DNA of 64,000 nucleotides. It comes from Tritrichomonas musculus. Taxonomy: Eukaryota > Parabasalia > Tritrichomonadida > Tritrichomonadidae. The position numbers and the translations under genes are program-made. The stretch is from positions 3,782,001 to 3,846,000 of the forward strand of contig JAPFFF010000008.1 in NCBI GenBank assembly GCA_039105265.1. Reading direction: 5' to 3'. Below the pieces are notes generated by a model. The model was not told the origin of the DNA. It saw only the letters and a program-made list of their open reading frames with translations, and made no database searches. This document shows, piece after piece, positions 49,797-58,960 of this stretch. Position 1 is the first letter of the stretch, and each line of letters opens with the position of its first letter.

Positions 49797-49868
49797 GGGT
49801 GATTAGCTCAGTGGTAGAGCGCTACTTTAGCATAGTAGAGGCCAGGGGTTCAACTCCCCTATCATCCA
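49797..49868 (+). tRNA. tRNA-Ala (anticodon AGC)
   Basis: The 72 bases form a cloverleaf with acceptor arms GGGTGAT and ATCATCC (one G-U pair). The D arm is GCTC-AGTGGTA-GAGC. The anticodon stem is CTACT/AGTAG with loop TTAGCAT (anticodon AGC). The T arm is AGGGG-TTCAACT-CCCCT. A at 49868 is the discriminator and a T run follows as terminator. The 3' end is partly repeated 48 bases downstream. Confidence 0.95.
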
Positions 49869-49921
49869 TTTTTTTTTATTTTTCGTCCTTACCTTTTTAC
49901 CCAACCCTATCATCCATTTTT
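49857..49921 (+). repeat. Direct repeat of the tRNA-Ala 3' end, possible attachment site scar
   Basis: The 17 bases CCCTATCATCCATTTTT at the tRNA 3' end (49857-49873) recur exactly at 49905-49921. Foreign-looking genes begin within a few hundred bases to the right. Repeats of a tRNA 3' end are the usual trace of tyrosine-recombinase integration in prokaryotes. Here no integrase is seen and no copy was found at the far side, so an att-site reading is tentative. Confidence 0.4.
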
Positions 49922-50268
49922 GCAATCTGCAGAAGACGCTTATTCGTTTGATACCACTCCTGCCAATTTTCGCCAAAATTTTTCTAACGATATCTCTTTT
50001 TAAAAAAAAAAAAAACTTACCAAACCAACCTACTTCACCTCACCAATCCAATTCTTTACCTAATTTAAATCAAACATTTATACCAAACTCCATAGACCTA
50101 CCTTATCATTATATATTTTTTTTTCACGAATTACCTAAAAAAGCATAAATTTTCTCTATTTCCAGAGTCAATTAAAAACAATTATCACTCCTTTTCTATC
50201 TATAATCCAGTAACTTATGAAATTCAATTTTCAAATTTTAATAAATTCTCTTTTAATAATTACGAATA
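49922..50268. other. Left end of the second foreign segment, non-coding
   Basis: About 0.35 kb of C/T-rich sequence on the plus strand (many ACC and CCA words) without a supported gene. The composition change relative to the left flank suggests the foreign segment begins close to the tRNA repeat. Confidence 0.4.
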
Positions 50269-50696
50269 TCATATTAAGCAACAACATACAACAAATAAAG
50301 AATTTACTGCTGAAATTTCCCAATCTCCCACCAACAACCACAGTATTTGGTCTATTAATTTTTGTGCTTCATTATTTTCAATATTCTGTATTCCATTACC
50401 TGTTGCTTTCATTATTTTAGCACCACCCTCGAAATATTTATTGCCAGTTGTATCTGCTACCACAAACATGATTTCACCACCAGTCTTTAATATTTCTCCT
50501 TTATTATCCCATGCCCAATTTTAAATTTATCAACCTTTTCTTTCCATTCACTGGATCTATTTATTGGTCTCCCTCCAGTTAATCTATCATAGGCTTGATG
50601 AATTCTCTTTATAAATTTCCCTAAAATCCTTTCTGATTGTGTCCTAGGAGGAACATATTTCTCTGTTGTTTCACTTGGATTATCCTCTAAAATCAT
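50269..50696 (-). pseudogene. Frameshifted small gene of the second foreign segment
   Basis: From the ATG at 50696 (context TTTTAAATG, shared with other starts here) the frame runs about 69 codons to a stop at 50487, containing a basic KRIHQAYDRLTGG segment. Coding-like sequence then continues in another frame (near 50500-50269: IMFVVADTTGN and GNGIQNIENNEAQKLIDQI). The two parts join smoothly if a frameshift near 50500 is assumed. The product is unknown. It is upstream of nothing on its strand and downstream of the ATPase relic, as expected for a compact viral gene block. Confidence 0.45.
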
Positions 50697-50806
50697 TTAA
50701 AACCAATAAAATCATTCAAAGTAATATTTATTGGCTGTTATATTGCAAATAAATTTATCATGGGGTTCTCTATGTTGTAAACATTCTTTTACTGTATTTT
50801 TAATAT

Positions 50807-51365
50807 TTAGATTGTTATTTGTAGCAAAGATGTAAAACCTTCTTCTGAATAACCACTATAACATATAATATCTGTAGCCAATCTTTTGGCATTTATATGG
50901 ACAAATCTAATTGTTTGAATAGCCATAATACAAGTAATATTATAGTGTCTCGTTTTGGTTATCAATCTGATGAATTCAGTGTTGTTATGTGTTAATAAAT
51001 CACTTCCTGTACAGTCATCTAATATTATCAGTGTGTTGTATGGATATGAAGAGGTTTGATATTTTACCAGCTTGTTGGTAATATTTACTAATCTATCATC
51101 TATTTCTTGAAGAGAGTGCTTATTTATTAGTCTCTGCATTTCTTCATTTGTCTCTTTCATTCTTGACAGTACATGTTTTACCATCGCATAATATTTTATC
51201 TTTCTTTTTAGATGCTTCTATCATTTATGAAAGTGTCCATTTGATATCCCCTGAATGTTTTGAATAGATATTCATGAAATGCGCCTTTGGATTACTTATG
51301 TTAAGGAGGGTTTCGTACTTCATACTCCACCCGTCCTTAACAGCATTGTACGTCGACTTTCCACG
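50807..51365 (-). pseudogene. Second packaging ATPase (A32/FtsK-HerA-like), inactivated
   Basis: The C-terminal part (ATG at 51184 to 50807) carries Walker B as TLIILDDCTGSDLL and the arginine/sensor stretch TKTRHYNITCIMAIQ. Upstream in a second frame lies a Walker A motif RGKST at 51351-51365 and NISNPKAHFMNIYSKHSGDI. A TGA (51366-51368) stands directly before RGKST, a TAA at 51225-51227 follows, and the frame changes near 51185. The gene therefore has at least three lesions. Its motifs differ clearly from the ATPase at 23-24 kb, so it is a different virus-like lineage rather than a copy. The intact family powers DNA packaging into capsids. Confidence 0.65.
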
Positions 51366-51466
51366 TCAGCGACAACACTGTTGATGATCCAAAACCATAG
51401 ATCCGTCGATCACTTGAAAACTACAACGCTAATGATATTCATTTAACTTTTTTATCGTCATTCCAT

Positions 51467-51793
51467 ATGAGTGAGTACTTCAAGTATTATGATGATTTTG
51501 GGTTTAAACCAGAGAGTTATCATTTCATTACTCCAGATAGGTATCCAAACGACATCAAACGAATTGTATCTAATGGTAATCATACATTCCATAAACGAGT
51601 CTACTTCTTCAGTCCAAGTCAACGAAAGGTATATAAACAGGGTTGAGGACCATTGAATTATCAAGTTAGATGGAATTCACATGTGTATTGTTTAGTAGAT
51701 GATATGAATAAACGATGTTCGCTATGTGTTAATGATCGATTGATAGATCGTACATCGAATATGACCAAGATAGAACTGATGAAGAGTAAATGA
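51467..51793 (+). pseudogene. Short gene with an internal TGA, function unknown
   Basis: A frame from the ATG at 51467 to TGA at 51791-51793 is 108 codons long but has a TGA at codon 60 (51644-51646). Coding-like sequence continues in the same frame beyond it. The N-terminal part is aromatic-rich (EYFKYYDDFGFKPESYHF). The C-terminal part has a CSLC pair in NKRCSLCVND. It starts 20 bases after a TTTAACTTTTTTA tract, which also precedes the big gene at 52494. I recognise no family. Confidence 0.45.
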
Positions 51794-51816
51794 TGTTTAT
51801 TTTTGGTTTCATTTAA

Positions 51817-52240
51817 ATGAGTTATAGAAGGGATAGTTGAAACGGTATATAACTCTATAGTTGATTCGTTAAGAGTTGAAACTAAATATGGAACCACTAA
51901 ATATTATACAGATAATGATGAACACTTCAACAGAATTTACTTTAAATATCCTGCTGAATGGAGAAAATCCAATCTCGGCGAAAAAATAATCGGTGTTCGT
52001 CATATGTCTGTCAAATGGAGAACTGGTTGGATAGAGTTTATTATTTATGTTAAAAAGTATGATTCTGATGCATATGATAGATTAATGGAACGTTTCAAAC
52101 GTGCTAACAAAGATGTATGTGATCCTTTATCAAATGATGAAATACATGATATAGTTTTGGATAATATGAAACTTCAGTATGTGAGAGTATATGAAATTCC
52201 AGTACATATCATAAGACCCCTCGCATGGTCATTTGCGTAG
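51817..52240 (+). pseudogene. Viral-type gene, shifted relic, paralogous to the start of the 57.5-kb frame
   Basis: The ATG at 51817 in TCATTTAAATG starts MSYRRD and then meets a TGA. Reading resumes one frame over at about 51836 and continues to 52240, with HFNRIYFKYPAEWRKSN, IIGVRHMSVKWR and a hydrophobic strand IEFIIYVKKY. The gene at 57530 (minus) has the same start and shares NRIYFKYP, EW and SN-x-GE spacing, so the two are paralogues. The pattern (conserved turn, IGVR, beta strands) would fit a small virion or capsid-type protein, but this is only an impression. The shortened N-terminus fits a small deletion. Confidence 0.4.
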
Positions 52241-52309
52241 GATCATCTGCGCAGTAGGTCTATTATTTTTGGTTTGTATCGTTAAGAGTCGATCATTAAC
52301 GAACAACAT

Positions 52310-52380
52310 CACTAACGAACTTATCATAAATGTATATCACTAACGAACTTATCGTAAATGTATATTACTAACGATCCAAC
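52310..52380 (+). repeat. 28-bp tandem repeat with AACGA words
   Basis: CACTAACGAACTTATCATAAATGTATAT (52310-52337) is repeated with two differences at 52338-52365, and a third partial copy follows to 52380. It lies between two genes of the foreign segment. Possible origin or regulatory iterons, but no function is shown. Confidence 0.6.
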
Positions 52381-52493
52381 GTAAACGATCCAACTATTCT
52401 AAACCAATTTTAATTTAACTTTTTTATTCCTACTACTGTATTGAACTAGCACAAGATCATCTCCGCATGCGATTTTTTTACTTTAAATGAAAC

Positions 52494-54944
52494 ATGAACC
52501 ACGAAGAAGAAGCCAGATTATTCGAATTAGACTTCCACACTCGTAAAGAGATTATTCTAAACGATATTAGTCCATATTCGATAACGATTCCGTTAAAGCA
52601 TGTACAGCGCAAGAACGTTAAACCGGAAACGATGTTGTATAATCTCACAAAAACGATTAACTGGAACGATATATCCGATATAGATTACACGGAAAGATCT
52701 ACTAACAACCATAAACTTAATCCATTAAGTGATAGATTCTGCGACAATGTTATCTTCTATTACATGGTTCCAATAGATCCGCATAACAAGAACAAGAACG
52801 ATTATCTATCGAAGTACCTCGCTGAACTCACGTCGAAGGTTAAACGAATACTACAATCCCATGATATTAACGTTAACAAACGATATATAAAACCGACGTA
52901 TAGTAGCAAAGAAGGTGAATACTATAAACAGTACATTAAAGTCGCATTACCAGCGATTCCAGTTAACGATGTATTCGCTTTAATTACTAACGAAGAGTCT
53001 ATTAAATCCTTTAACGATGAAGGTATATACATTAACGATATCGACTTCACCCAAGATTTCGCTGGTGTTATTAACAAAGAAGAGGTGATCCAGTATCTAA
53101 TAGACAATAACGATTATGTTATGGAAGGTTCCAATAACGATGGCGACTACGTAATTATGGATAACGACAAACTAGTTGGAAAGAACTGTCTTACCTTCAT
53201 CCATAACACAGAACACGGTAAAGTTAGATACAAATTCTATAACAAGTTCGTCTAATCTATTGAGAGTCCATCCGTTAGAGGTAAGATCGGATCACATATA
53301 GCGGATTGGTTATACAATCTAGATGAGCCGTTACGAAACAGCATTAACGATAGTTTGGATACAGGTTTGTTACGATTGGAGATAACGTTCTATATAAACA
53401 ACAATGCTGTTAGTGAAGAGTATATCCACAACCATCTTAACTATCTCACCGAACTACTTCCACAAGAGTTAATCTATCACAATCCCATTAACAACCAATG
53501 GAAGTCTGTATTAAACAAATTAGAATATAACTCACTCGTCATCGATTTAGATAACAAAATAGCACTGTTCTCATACTTCGTTAACGATATTACCGGTAAG
53601 GTAAATGGATTCTATCTATACAACATTACCGATAATTACATAAACAATGTACTTAAACTATTTAGTTATAATCTTCCAATACTAGTACTTACATGTAAGC
53701 GAGATAATGACGATTTAATAATAAGAGAACCCTGTTACGAGAAGGTTCTCGTACCGAATATCACTAATCGATTCGAATTAGATGAGCTCATAACATACTT
53801 AACTAATGGTAATAAACGATTCGCTCCAATATACAAGCTAGATCTGGTTAATACACCCAACTTAGAAGATAATTCGATAACGAAATTTAGAGTTATTAAT
53901 ACCAAGAATATATCGACACTTAAAACCGATAACGTACCAATTAAGTTTATCGACTCCACAGTCTATTTTATTCACACCGAAATGAGAAACACTATAGAAC
54001 AACAATATTTGAAAGAGTTAGATGATGAGAAGATGTTTATGAAGAAACACGATGTTACGATTAAGTCTGTTAAAGCAGATAACGATAAAGTAGATTCCGT
54101 AGTGAAAACCATTAACGATAGTTATGATAAGTTACAAGAAGAGATACAAGCGTCTAAACAGTTGCGTATGCATCTACGTAATTACTTAGTAACCGAGTTA
54201 ATGAAACCGAAAACGTATCACAAGAGATTGTTGGATATGGAAGATAACGCTAAGATGTATGTGTATGGGTTTCGAGATATATCTACCAAGTGTCGTACAC
54301 GATATCTACTAGCTGTAAGTCCAGAGAACAAATTAACAACATCGACTCCATTACTATTATATCCAGCAGATCGAGAACTGAAAGACTTTATCTATAATCG
54401 CGGAGGTGTGGATGATCATAAATTGTGGAATGAGTGGTATAAATTAGATGAAACCAATATGATTTGTGGAAGAGATACCAGATTATGGTGTTTCATTATC
54501 GAAAAGCATGGAACAGCATACAAAAAGACCAAGAATCTACAACCAGTAATGGATGTCGTAGATGGATTTGATTATTTTCGAAAAGAAGATGAAGGTGTCG
54601 ATAAAGTATATGAAACCTCTACTACAGATGCGGAATATAATAGATCGATGGCGAATGAATATCATTACGACGAGTTCTTTAAACACAAGTACATTAACAG
54701 TAATAAGCTTCATAAGATTGATGAGATGGTTAAAGAAGGTGATGTCGTCGAAGTACTAGATTGTTACGATTGGAAAGGTACACACTTACTTAAATGTCGA
54801 ATTAACGATAATATCGTCGAATACAAGTCCAACAAGTGGATGGATGATATATTGAAAGATCGAGAGAGTGTGTTTAAATGTGTTATCAGTATCGAAAAGA
54901 GACATCCAGTTGCTAAACGAAAACTAGTATCGTTCGTGTTATAA
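52494..54944 (+). pseudogene. Long viral-type gene of unknown function, interrupted by one TAA
   Basis: One frame runs from the ATG at 52494 to a TAA at 54942-54944 (816 codons) but has an internal TAA at 53253-53255. The two halves (253 and about 562 codons) are in the same frame, so a single base change separates them from one intact gene. Residues just before the stop read RYKFYNKFV, and about 40 codons after it comes TGLLRLEITFYIN. FYNK followed by RLE-type strands is seen in some rolling-circle replication initiators of phages and plasmids, which is a weak suggestion only, since no HUH motif with correct spacing was found. Strongly enriched in AACGAT codons. Bases 52612-54426 recur inverted at 55523-57337. 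Confidence 0.5.
52612..54426 (+). repeat. Left arm of a 1,815-bp inverted repeat
   Basis: The sequence recurs as reverse complement at 55523-57337, with the same length and, wherever I compared them, no difference. Translations of both arms agree residue for residue, including the internal TAA. The spacer is 1,096 bp. Outside the arms sequences diverge at once. Confidence 0.85.
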
Positions 54945-54998
54945 TGTGAATATAGTATTGTTTTTGTGTTATAAACGTGTAAGTTTAATTCTATCGAA

Positions 54999-55361
54999 AT
55001 GAGTAAGAACAAGAATCCATCACAACCAACTCTCGAAGAGTTATATGCTACCGATGACTTATCATTACTTAAAAGAGCTATCACCGAGTTAACAGCTAAA
55101 CAAGATTACAAGACCCTCAACACTCTGTTTCGTCGTAATCCAAATGCTAGCAAGTTCGATACTAGAACACTTAATGAAGATATACCACAATCGACAAAAC
55201 GATTCACCAAACGTAATGGTAAACTCTGTAACGTATCACGAACAGTTCCACAAAAGAGTACAGATCCAGAAGAGAGTGACACGTATACTTACAAGTCCAG
55301 ATACTACGATCCACACACCAAATCGTTTAAGTATGTCACTAGAATACAATCCAAATACTAA
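54999..55361 (+). CDS. Small basic protein of the second foreign segment
   Basis: This intact frame of 120 residues starts 54 bases after the long gene's TAA. It has an N-terminal LEELYATDDLSLLKRAITEL helix, then a Lys/Arg/Thr-rich C-terminal half (KRFTKRNGKLC and YKSRYYDPHTKSFKY). The basic end suggests DNA or capsid binding. It lies in the spacer between the inverted arms, is not duplicated and shows no damage. Composition (AACGA words) is that of the segment. I do not recognise a family. Confidence 0.5.
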   Translation: MSKNKNPSQPTLEELYATDDLSLLKRAITELTAKQDYKTLNTLFRRNPNASKFDTRTLNEDIPQSTKRFTKRNGKLCNVSRTVPQKSTDPEESDTYTYKSRYYDPHTKSFKYVTRIQSKY

Positions 55362-55406
55362 GTGAATCACTTCATTGGTAACATATCTATTTTTGATCGA
55401 TAACAT

Positions 55407-55506
55407 CATATACAGATACATCATCTGCGGATATATCTTATCGAATACATCATCACATGCGGATACATCATATACAGATGCAACATATGCGGATACATCA
55501 TATACA
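55407..55506 (+). repeat. GCGGATACATCAT-type tandem repeats in the spacer
   Basis: Units of the form (A)TGCGGATACATCATATACAGA recur with variation (for example starting near 55427, 55454 and 55484). They fill most of the gap between the small basic gene and the right inverted arm. The ATCATCTGCG core is also seen near 52242 and 52456. Confidence 0.55.
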
Positions 55507-55514
55507 TAAACTAC

Positions 55515-57530
55515 TTAGCAATACAATTTATGATCATCCACACCTCCGCGATTATAGATAAAGTCTTTCAGTTCTCGATCTGCTGGATATAATAGTAATG
55601 GAGTCGATGTTGTTAATTTGTTCTCTGGACTTACAGCTAGTAGATATCGTGTACGACACTTGGTAGATATATCTCGAAACCCATACACATACATCTTAGC
55701 GTTATCTTCCATATCCAACAATCTCTTGTGATACGTTTTCGGTTTCATTAACTCGGTTACTAAGTAATTACGTAGATGCATACGCAACTGTTTAGACGCT
55801 TGTATCTCTTCTTGTAACTTATCATAACTATCGTTAATGGTTTTCACTACGGAATCTACTTTATCGTTATCTGCTTTAACAGACTTAATCGTAACATCGT
55901 GTTTCTTCATAAACATCTTCTCATCATCTAACTCTTTCAAATATTGTTGTTCTATAGTGTTTCTCATTTCGGTGTGAATAAAATAGACTGTGGAGTCGAT
56001 AAACTTAATTGGTACGTTATCGGTTTTAAGTGTCGATATATTCTTGGTATTAATAACTCTAAATTTCGTTATCGAATTATCTTCTAAGTTGGGTGTATTA
56101 ACCAGATCTAGCTTGTATATTGGAGCGAATCGTTTATTACCATTAGTTAAGTATGTTATGAGCTCATCTAATTCGAATCGATTAGTGATATTCGGTACGA
56201 GAACCTTCTCGTAACAGGGTTCTCTTATTATTAAATCGTCATTATCTCGCTTACATGTAAGTACTAGTATTGGAAGATTATAACTAAATAGTTTAAGTAC
56301 ATTGTTTATGTAATTATCGGTAATGTTGTATAGATAGAATCCATTTACCTTACCGGTAATATCGTTAACGAAGTATGAGAACAGTGCTATTTTGTTATCT
56401 AAATCGATGACGAGTGAGTTATATTCTAATTTGTTTAATACAGACTTCCATTGGTTGTTAATGGGATTGTGATAGATTAACTCTTGTGGAAGTAGTTCGG
56501 TGAGATAGTTAAGATGGTTGTGGATATACTCTTCACTAACAGCATTGTTGTTTATATAGAACGTTATCTCCAATCGTAACAAACCTGTATCCAAACTATC
56601 GTTAATGCTGTTTCGTAACGGCTCATCTAGATTGTATAACCAATCCGCTATATGTGATCCGATCTTACCTCTAACGGATGGACTCTCAATAGATTAGACG
56701 AACTTGTTATAGAATTTGTATCTAACTTTACCGTGTTCTGTGTTATGGATGAAGGTAAGACAGTTCTTTCCAACTAGTTTGTCGTTATCCATAATTACGT
56801 AGTCGCCATCGTTATTGGAACCTTCCATAACATAATCGTTATTGTCTATTAGATACTGGATCACCTCTTCTTTGTTAATAACACCAGCGAAATCTTGGGT
56901 GAAGTCGATATCGTTAATGTATATACCTTCATCGTTAAAGGATTTAATAGACTCTTCGTTAGTAATTAAAGCGAATACATCGTTAACTGGAATCGCTGGT
57001 AATGCGACTTTAATGTACTGTTTATAGTATTCACCTTCTTTGCTACTATACGTCGGTTTTATATATCGTTTGTTAACGTTAATATCATGGGATTGTAGTA
57101 TTCGTTTAACCTTCGACGTGAGTTCAGCGAGGTACTTCGATAGATAATCGTTCTTGTTCTTGTTATGCGGATCTATTGGAACCATGTAATAGAAGATAAC
57201 ATTGTCGCAGAATCTATCACTTAATGGATTAAGTTTATGGTTGTTAGTAGATCTTTCCGTGTAATCTATATCGGATATATCGTTCCAGTTAATCGTTTTT
57301 GTGAGATTATACAACATCGTTTCCGGTTTAACGTTCTCGCCAACATTTGAAGTTTTCCATTCAGGTGGATATTTAAAATATATTCTATTGAAGTGTTGAT
57401 TACCATTTTGAAAATATATAGAATAACCATCCTCATCTTTACTTTCAAGAGCATCAACTGTTGAATTGCAAACCATTTCAATTGGTAAAGGAACCTGTTC
57501 CTCTCCTTGTCCGTCTCTTCTGTAACTCAT
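55515..57530 (-). pseudogene. Chimeric frame: start of a virion-like gene fused to the long unknown gene
   Basis: Starting at the ATG at 57530 (TCACTTAAATG), the first about 64 residues (MSYRRDGQGEE and later NRIYFKYPPEWKTSN) match the paralogue at 51817. From the arm boundary at 57337 the frame switches without a break into the long gene of the left arm (NVKPETMLYNL). It carries the same internal TAA (56694-56696) and ends early at 55515, two codons after the arm boundary (HKL-YC-stop), so the last third is missing. This is a fusion formed where an inverted copy joined another gene. Neither partner is complete. Whether it is expressed is unknown. Confidence 0.55.
55523..57337 (-). repeat. 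Right arm of the 1,815-bp inverted repeat
   Basis: Reverse complement of 52612-54426. At the inner end (55523) it breaks within the HKL codons of the long gene and the frame meets a stop two codons later. At the outer end (57337) it abuts the start of a different gene. Confidence 0.85.
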
Positions 57531-57685
57531 TTAAGTGAATCAAAGAATAAGGTAAAAATAAACCACATTTTCACATCATTCGCTTAATATCATTGGGCAT
57601 AACGTTTTATGTGATACCATCGCAGTCGAAGTCTTCGTAGTATTTATAGTACTCTGACATTTGGGGTGGTAATAAAAATCTTAAA

Positions 57686-58405
57686 TTAATTACGGTAGGG
57701 GGATTGTTTACAATTCATTTTTGGGGCTATTTTAATGGAGTATGAAATTTGCTGGAAGGGGGTTTCAAAACTTGCATAAGGACGGGTTGAACGTTTCAAC
57801 GGAGCACCCCTTATGCTATCTACTGCATATGAAGAATTTACAACAGAGACAAGATCACTTGTGTCAATTGCATCTATAACAAGATCTTTTATGTCTTTTA
57901 CATCTACAACAAGACCAACTATCCTAATCATATCAGCAACAAGACTTCTCAATACACCCACAATTGATGATGGATCACTCGAAACTGTCACAACAACATC
58001 AAGATCACTCTAGGCAGTCACAACAACATCAAACTCACCCAAAAGAGTCACAACAACAGCAAGTTCACTCAAGACAGTAGCATCAACATCAAATAGACTC
58101 AAAACAGTCACAACGACAGCAAGTTCAATCAAAATAGTCACTACAACATCAAGTTCACACAAAACAATCACAGCTACTGCAAGTTCAACCAAAACAGTTA
58201 CAACAACTACAAAATCTCTCAAAACAGTCACAACGACATCAAGATCACTCAGAGCAGTCACTACAAATGCGTGATCACTCAAAGCAGCCACAACAGCAAC
58301 AAGTAACGAATCCAGTTTCCATTCCTTGAGCAGAAACTTTATAATCGGTAGGATGAGCTTACTTGATCTTATAATAATATCAAAATCGATTATTGGACAA
58401 ATTAA
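57686..58405 (-). pseudogene. Decapeptide-repeat frame with one TAG, function unknown
   Basis: On the minus strand an open frame runs from after a TGA near 58406 to a TAA at 57686, about 240 codons, interrupted once by TAG at 58010-58012. There is no ATG before the repeat region (58291 is GTG). About 16 degenerate ten-residue units of the type V-L-S-E-L-A-V-V-V-T fill the middle. The plus strand is also open through the repeats (S-L-K-T-V-T-T-T-S units) and is stopped at the same place, because CTAG reads as a stop on both strands. Fibre-like viral proteins have such repeats, but the coding strand is not certain. Confidence 0.35.
57840..58310. repeat. 30-bp minisatellite
   Basis: Degenerate head-to-tail 30-base units (consensus close to TCACTCAAAACAGTCACAAC followed by AACATCAAGT) run for about 470 bases, clearest from 57967 to 58290. 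The 30-base period keeps frame on both strands. It lies at the right side of the second foreign segment. Confidence 0.8.
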
Positions 58406-58539
58406 TCAACAATAACACCTCTGGAGATCCATCCCCCATAAAGATCAAATATTCAAACAAGAAAAACCTCCGAAAAAAAAATTAGCCCCTATGAAAATCT
58501 ACTAGTATATACCACTTCTAACGGAAGTTAGAAGGTTAT

Positions 58540-58650
58540 CCTATGCTTCTAGATTTTGTTGATGCCACTGTACAAAGAATCCAGAAGAATATAACTCTGG
58601 GAAACATAAATACCATTGCATCCAATTACAGGCTCTTGTTTCTCCATAAA
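58540..58650 (+). pseudogene. Relic of a DDE transposase (Harbinger/IS5-type)
   Basis: In one frame near 58553-58590 reads FVDATVQRIQ, and in a second frame, beginning near 58577, reads KNPEEYNSGKHKYHCIQLQ and then ALVSP before a stop. The combination (V-D-x-T-x-x-x-I-Q, Y-x-S-G-K-H-x-x-H, then a strand with VSP) is the central part of DDE_Tnp_4/Harbinger transposases. Only about 110 bases and two frames survive. It marks another mobile element near the right edge of the foreign segment. Assigned by motif impression only. Confidence 0.4.
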
Positions 58651-58960
58651 GACTCTTAATGAATCATTCAAATCCAATTAAAATGCACGCTATTAGCTAA
58701 ATTATGATAAGTTTATGCTTTCAGAAAATAGCATTGAACTACTTGGCAATACAAATTGCATTGGATTTAACTCACATCAATACCCTTTTTTTGGCAAACT
58801 ACTTATGTATTGCTAAGAACCATCAATCTAAAATGCGATTTTTTTCACATGCTTTTGTTTACTTGGTGTTTATAGCATATCATAATAAAAAAATATAAAA
58901 ATCAAACTTTTGAAAAGAAAACAAAATGAGAAAAATTGAATAAGCTAATTAAGAAACATT
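58651..58960. other. Intergenic remainder right of the transposase relic
   Basis: About 0.3 kb with a 64-codon unsupported frame (58704-58898) that may be more of the transposase relic in a shifted frame. Nothing else recognised. Confidence 0.4.

Noticed and set aside
49922-50148. 66-codon plus-strand frame after tRNA-Ala
   Set aside because: Starts in non-coding C/T-rich DNA, with no similarity or start context shared with segment genes.
50807-51793. Stop-codon reassignment as the cause of the single internal stops
   Set aside because: All three stop codons (TGA, TAA, TAG) and frameshifts occur as interruptions in the two foreign segments, which fits decay better than a changed code.
52494-57530. 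CRISPR-like interpretation of the repeats
   Set aside because: Repeats are continuous tandem units without regular unique spacers, and no cas genes are present.
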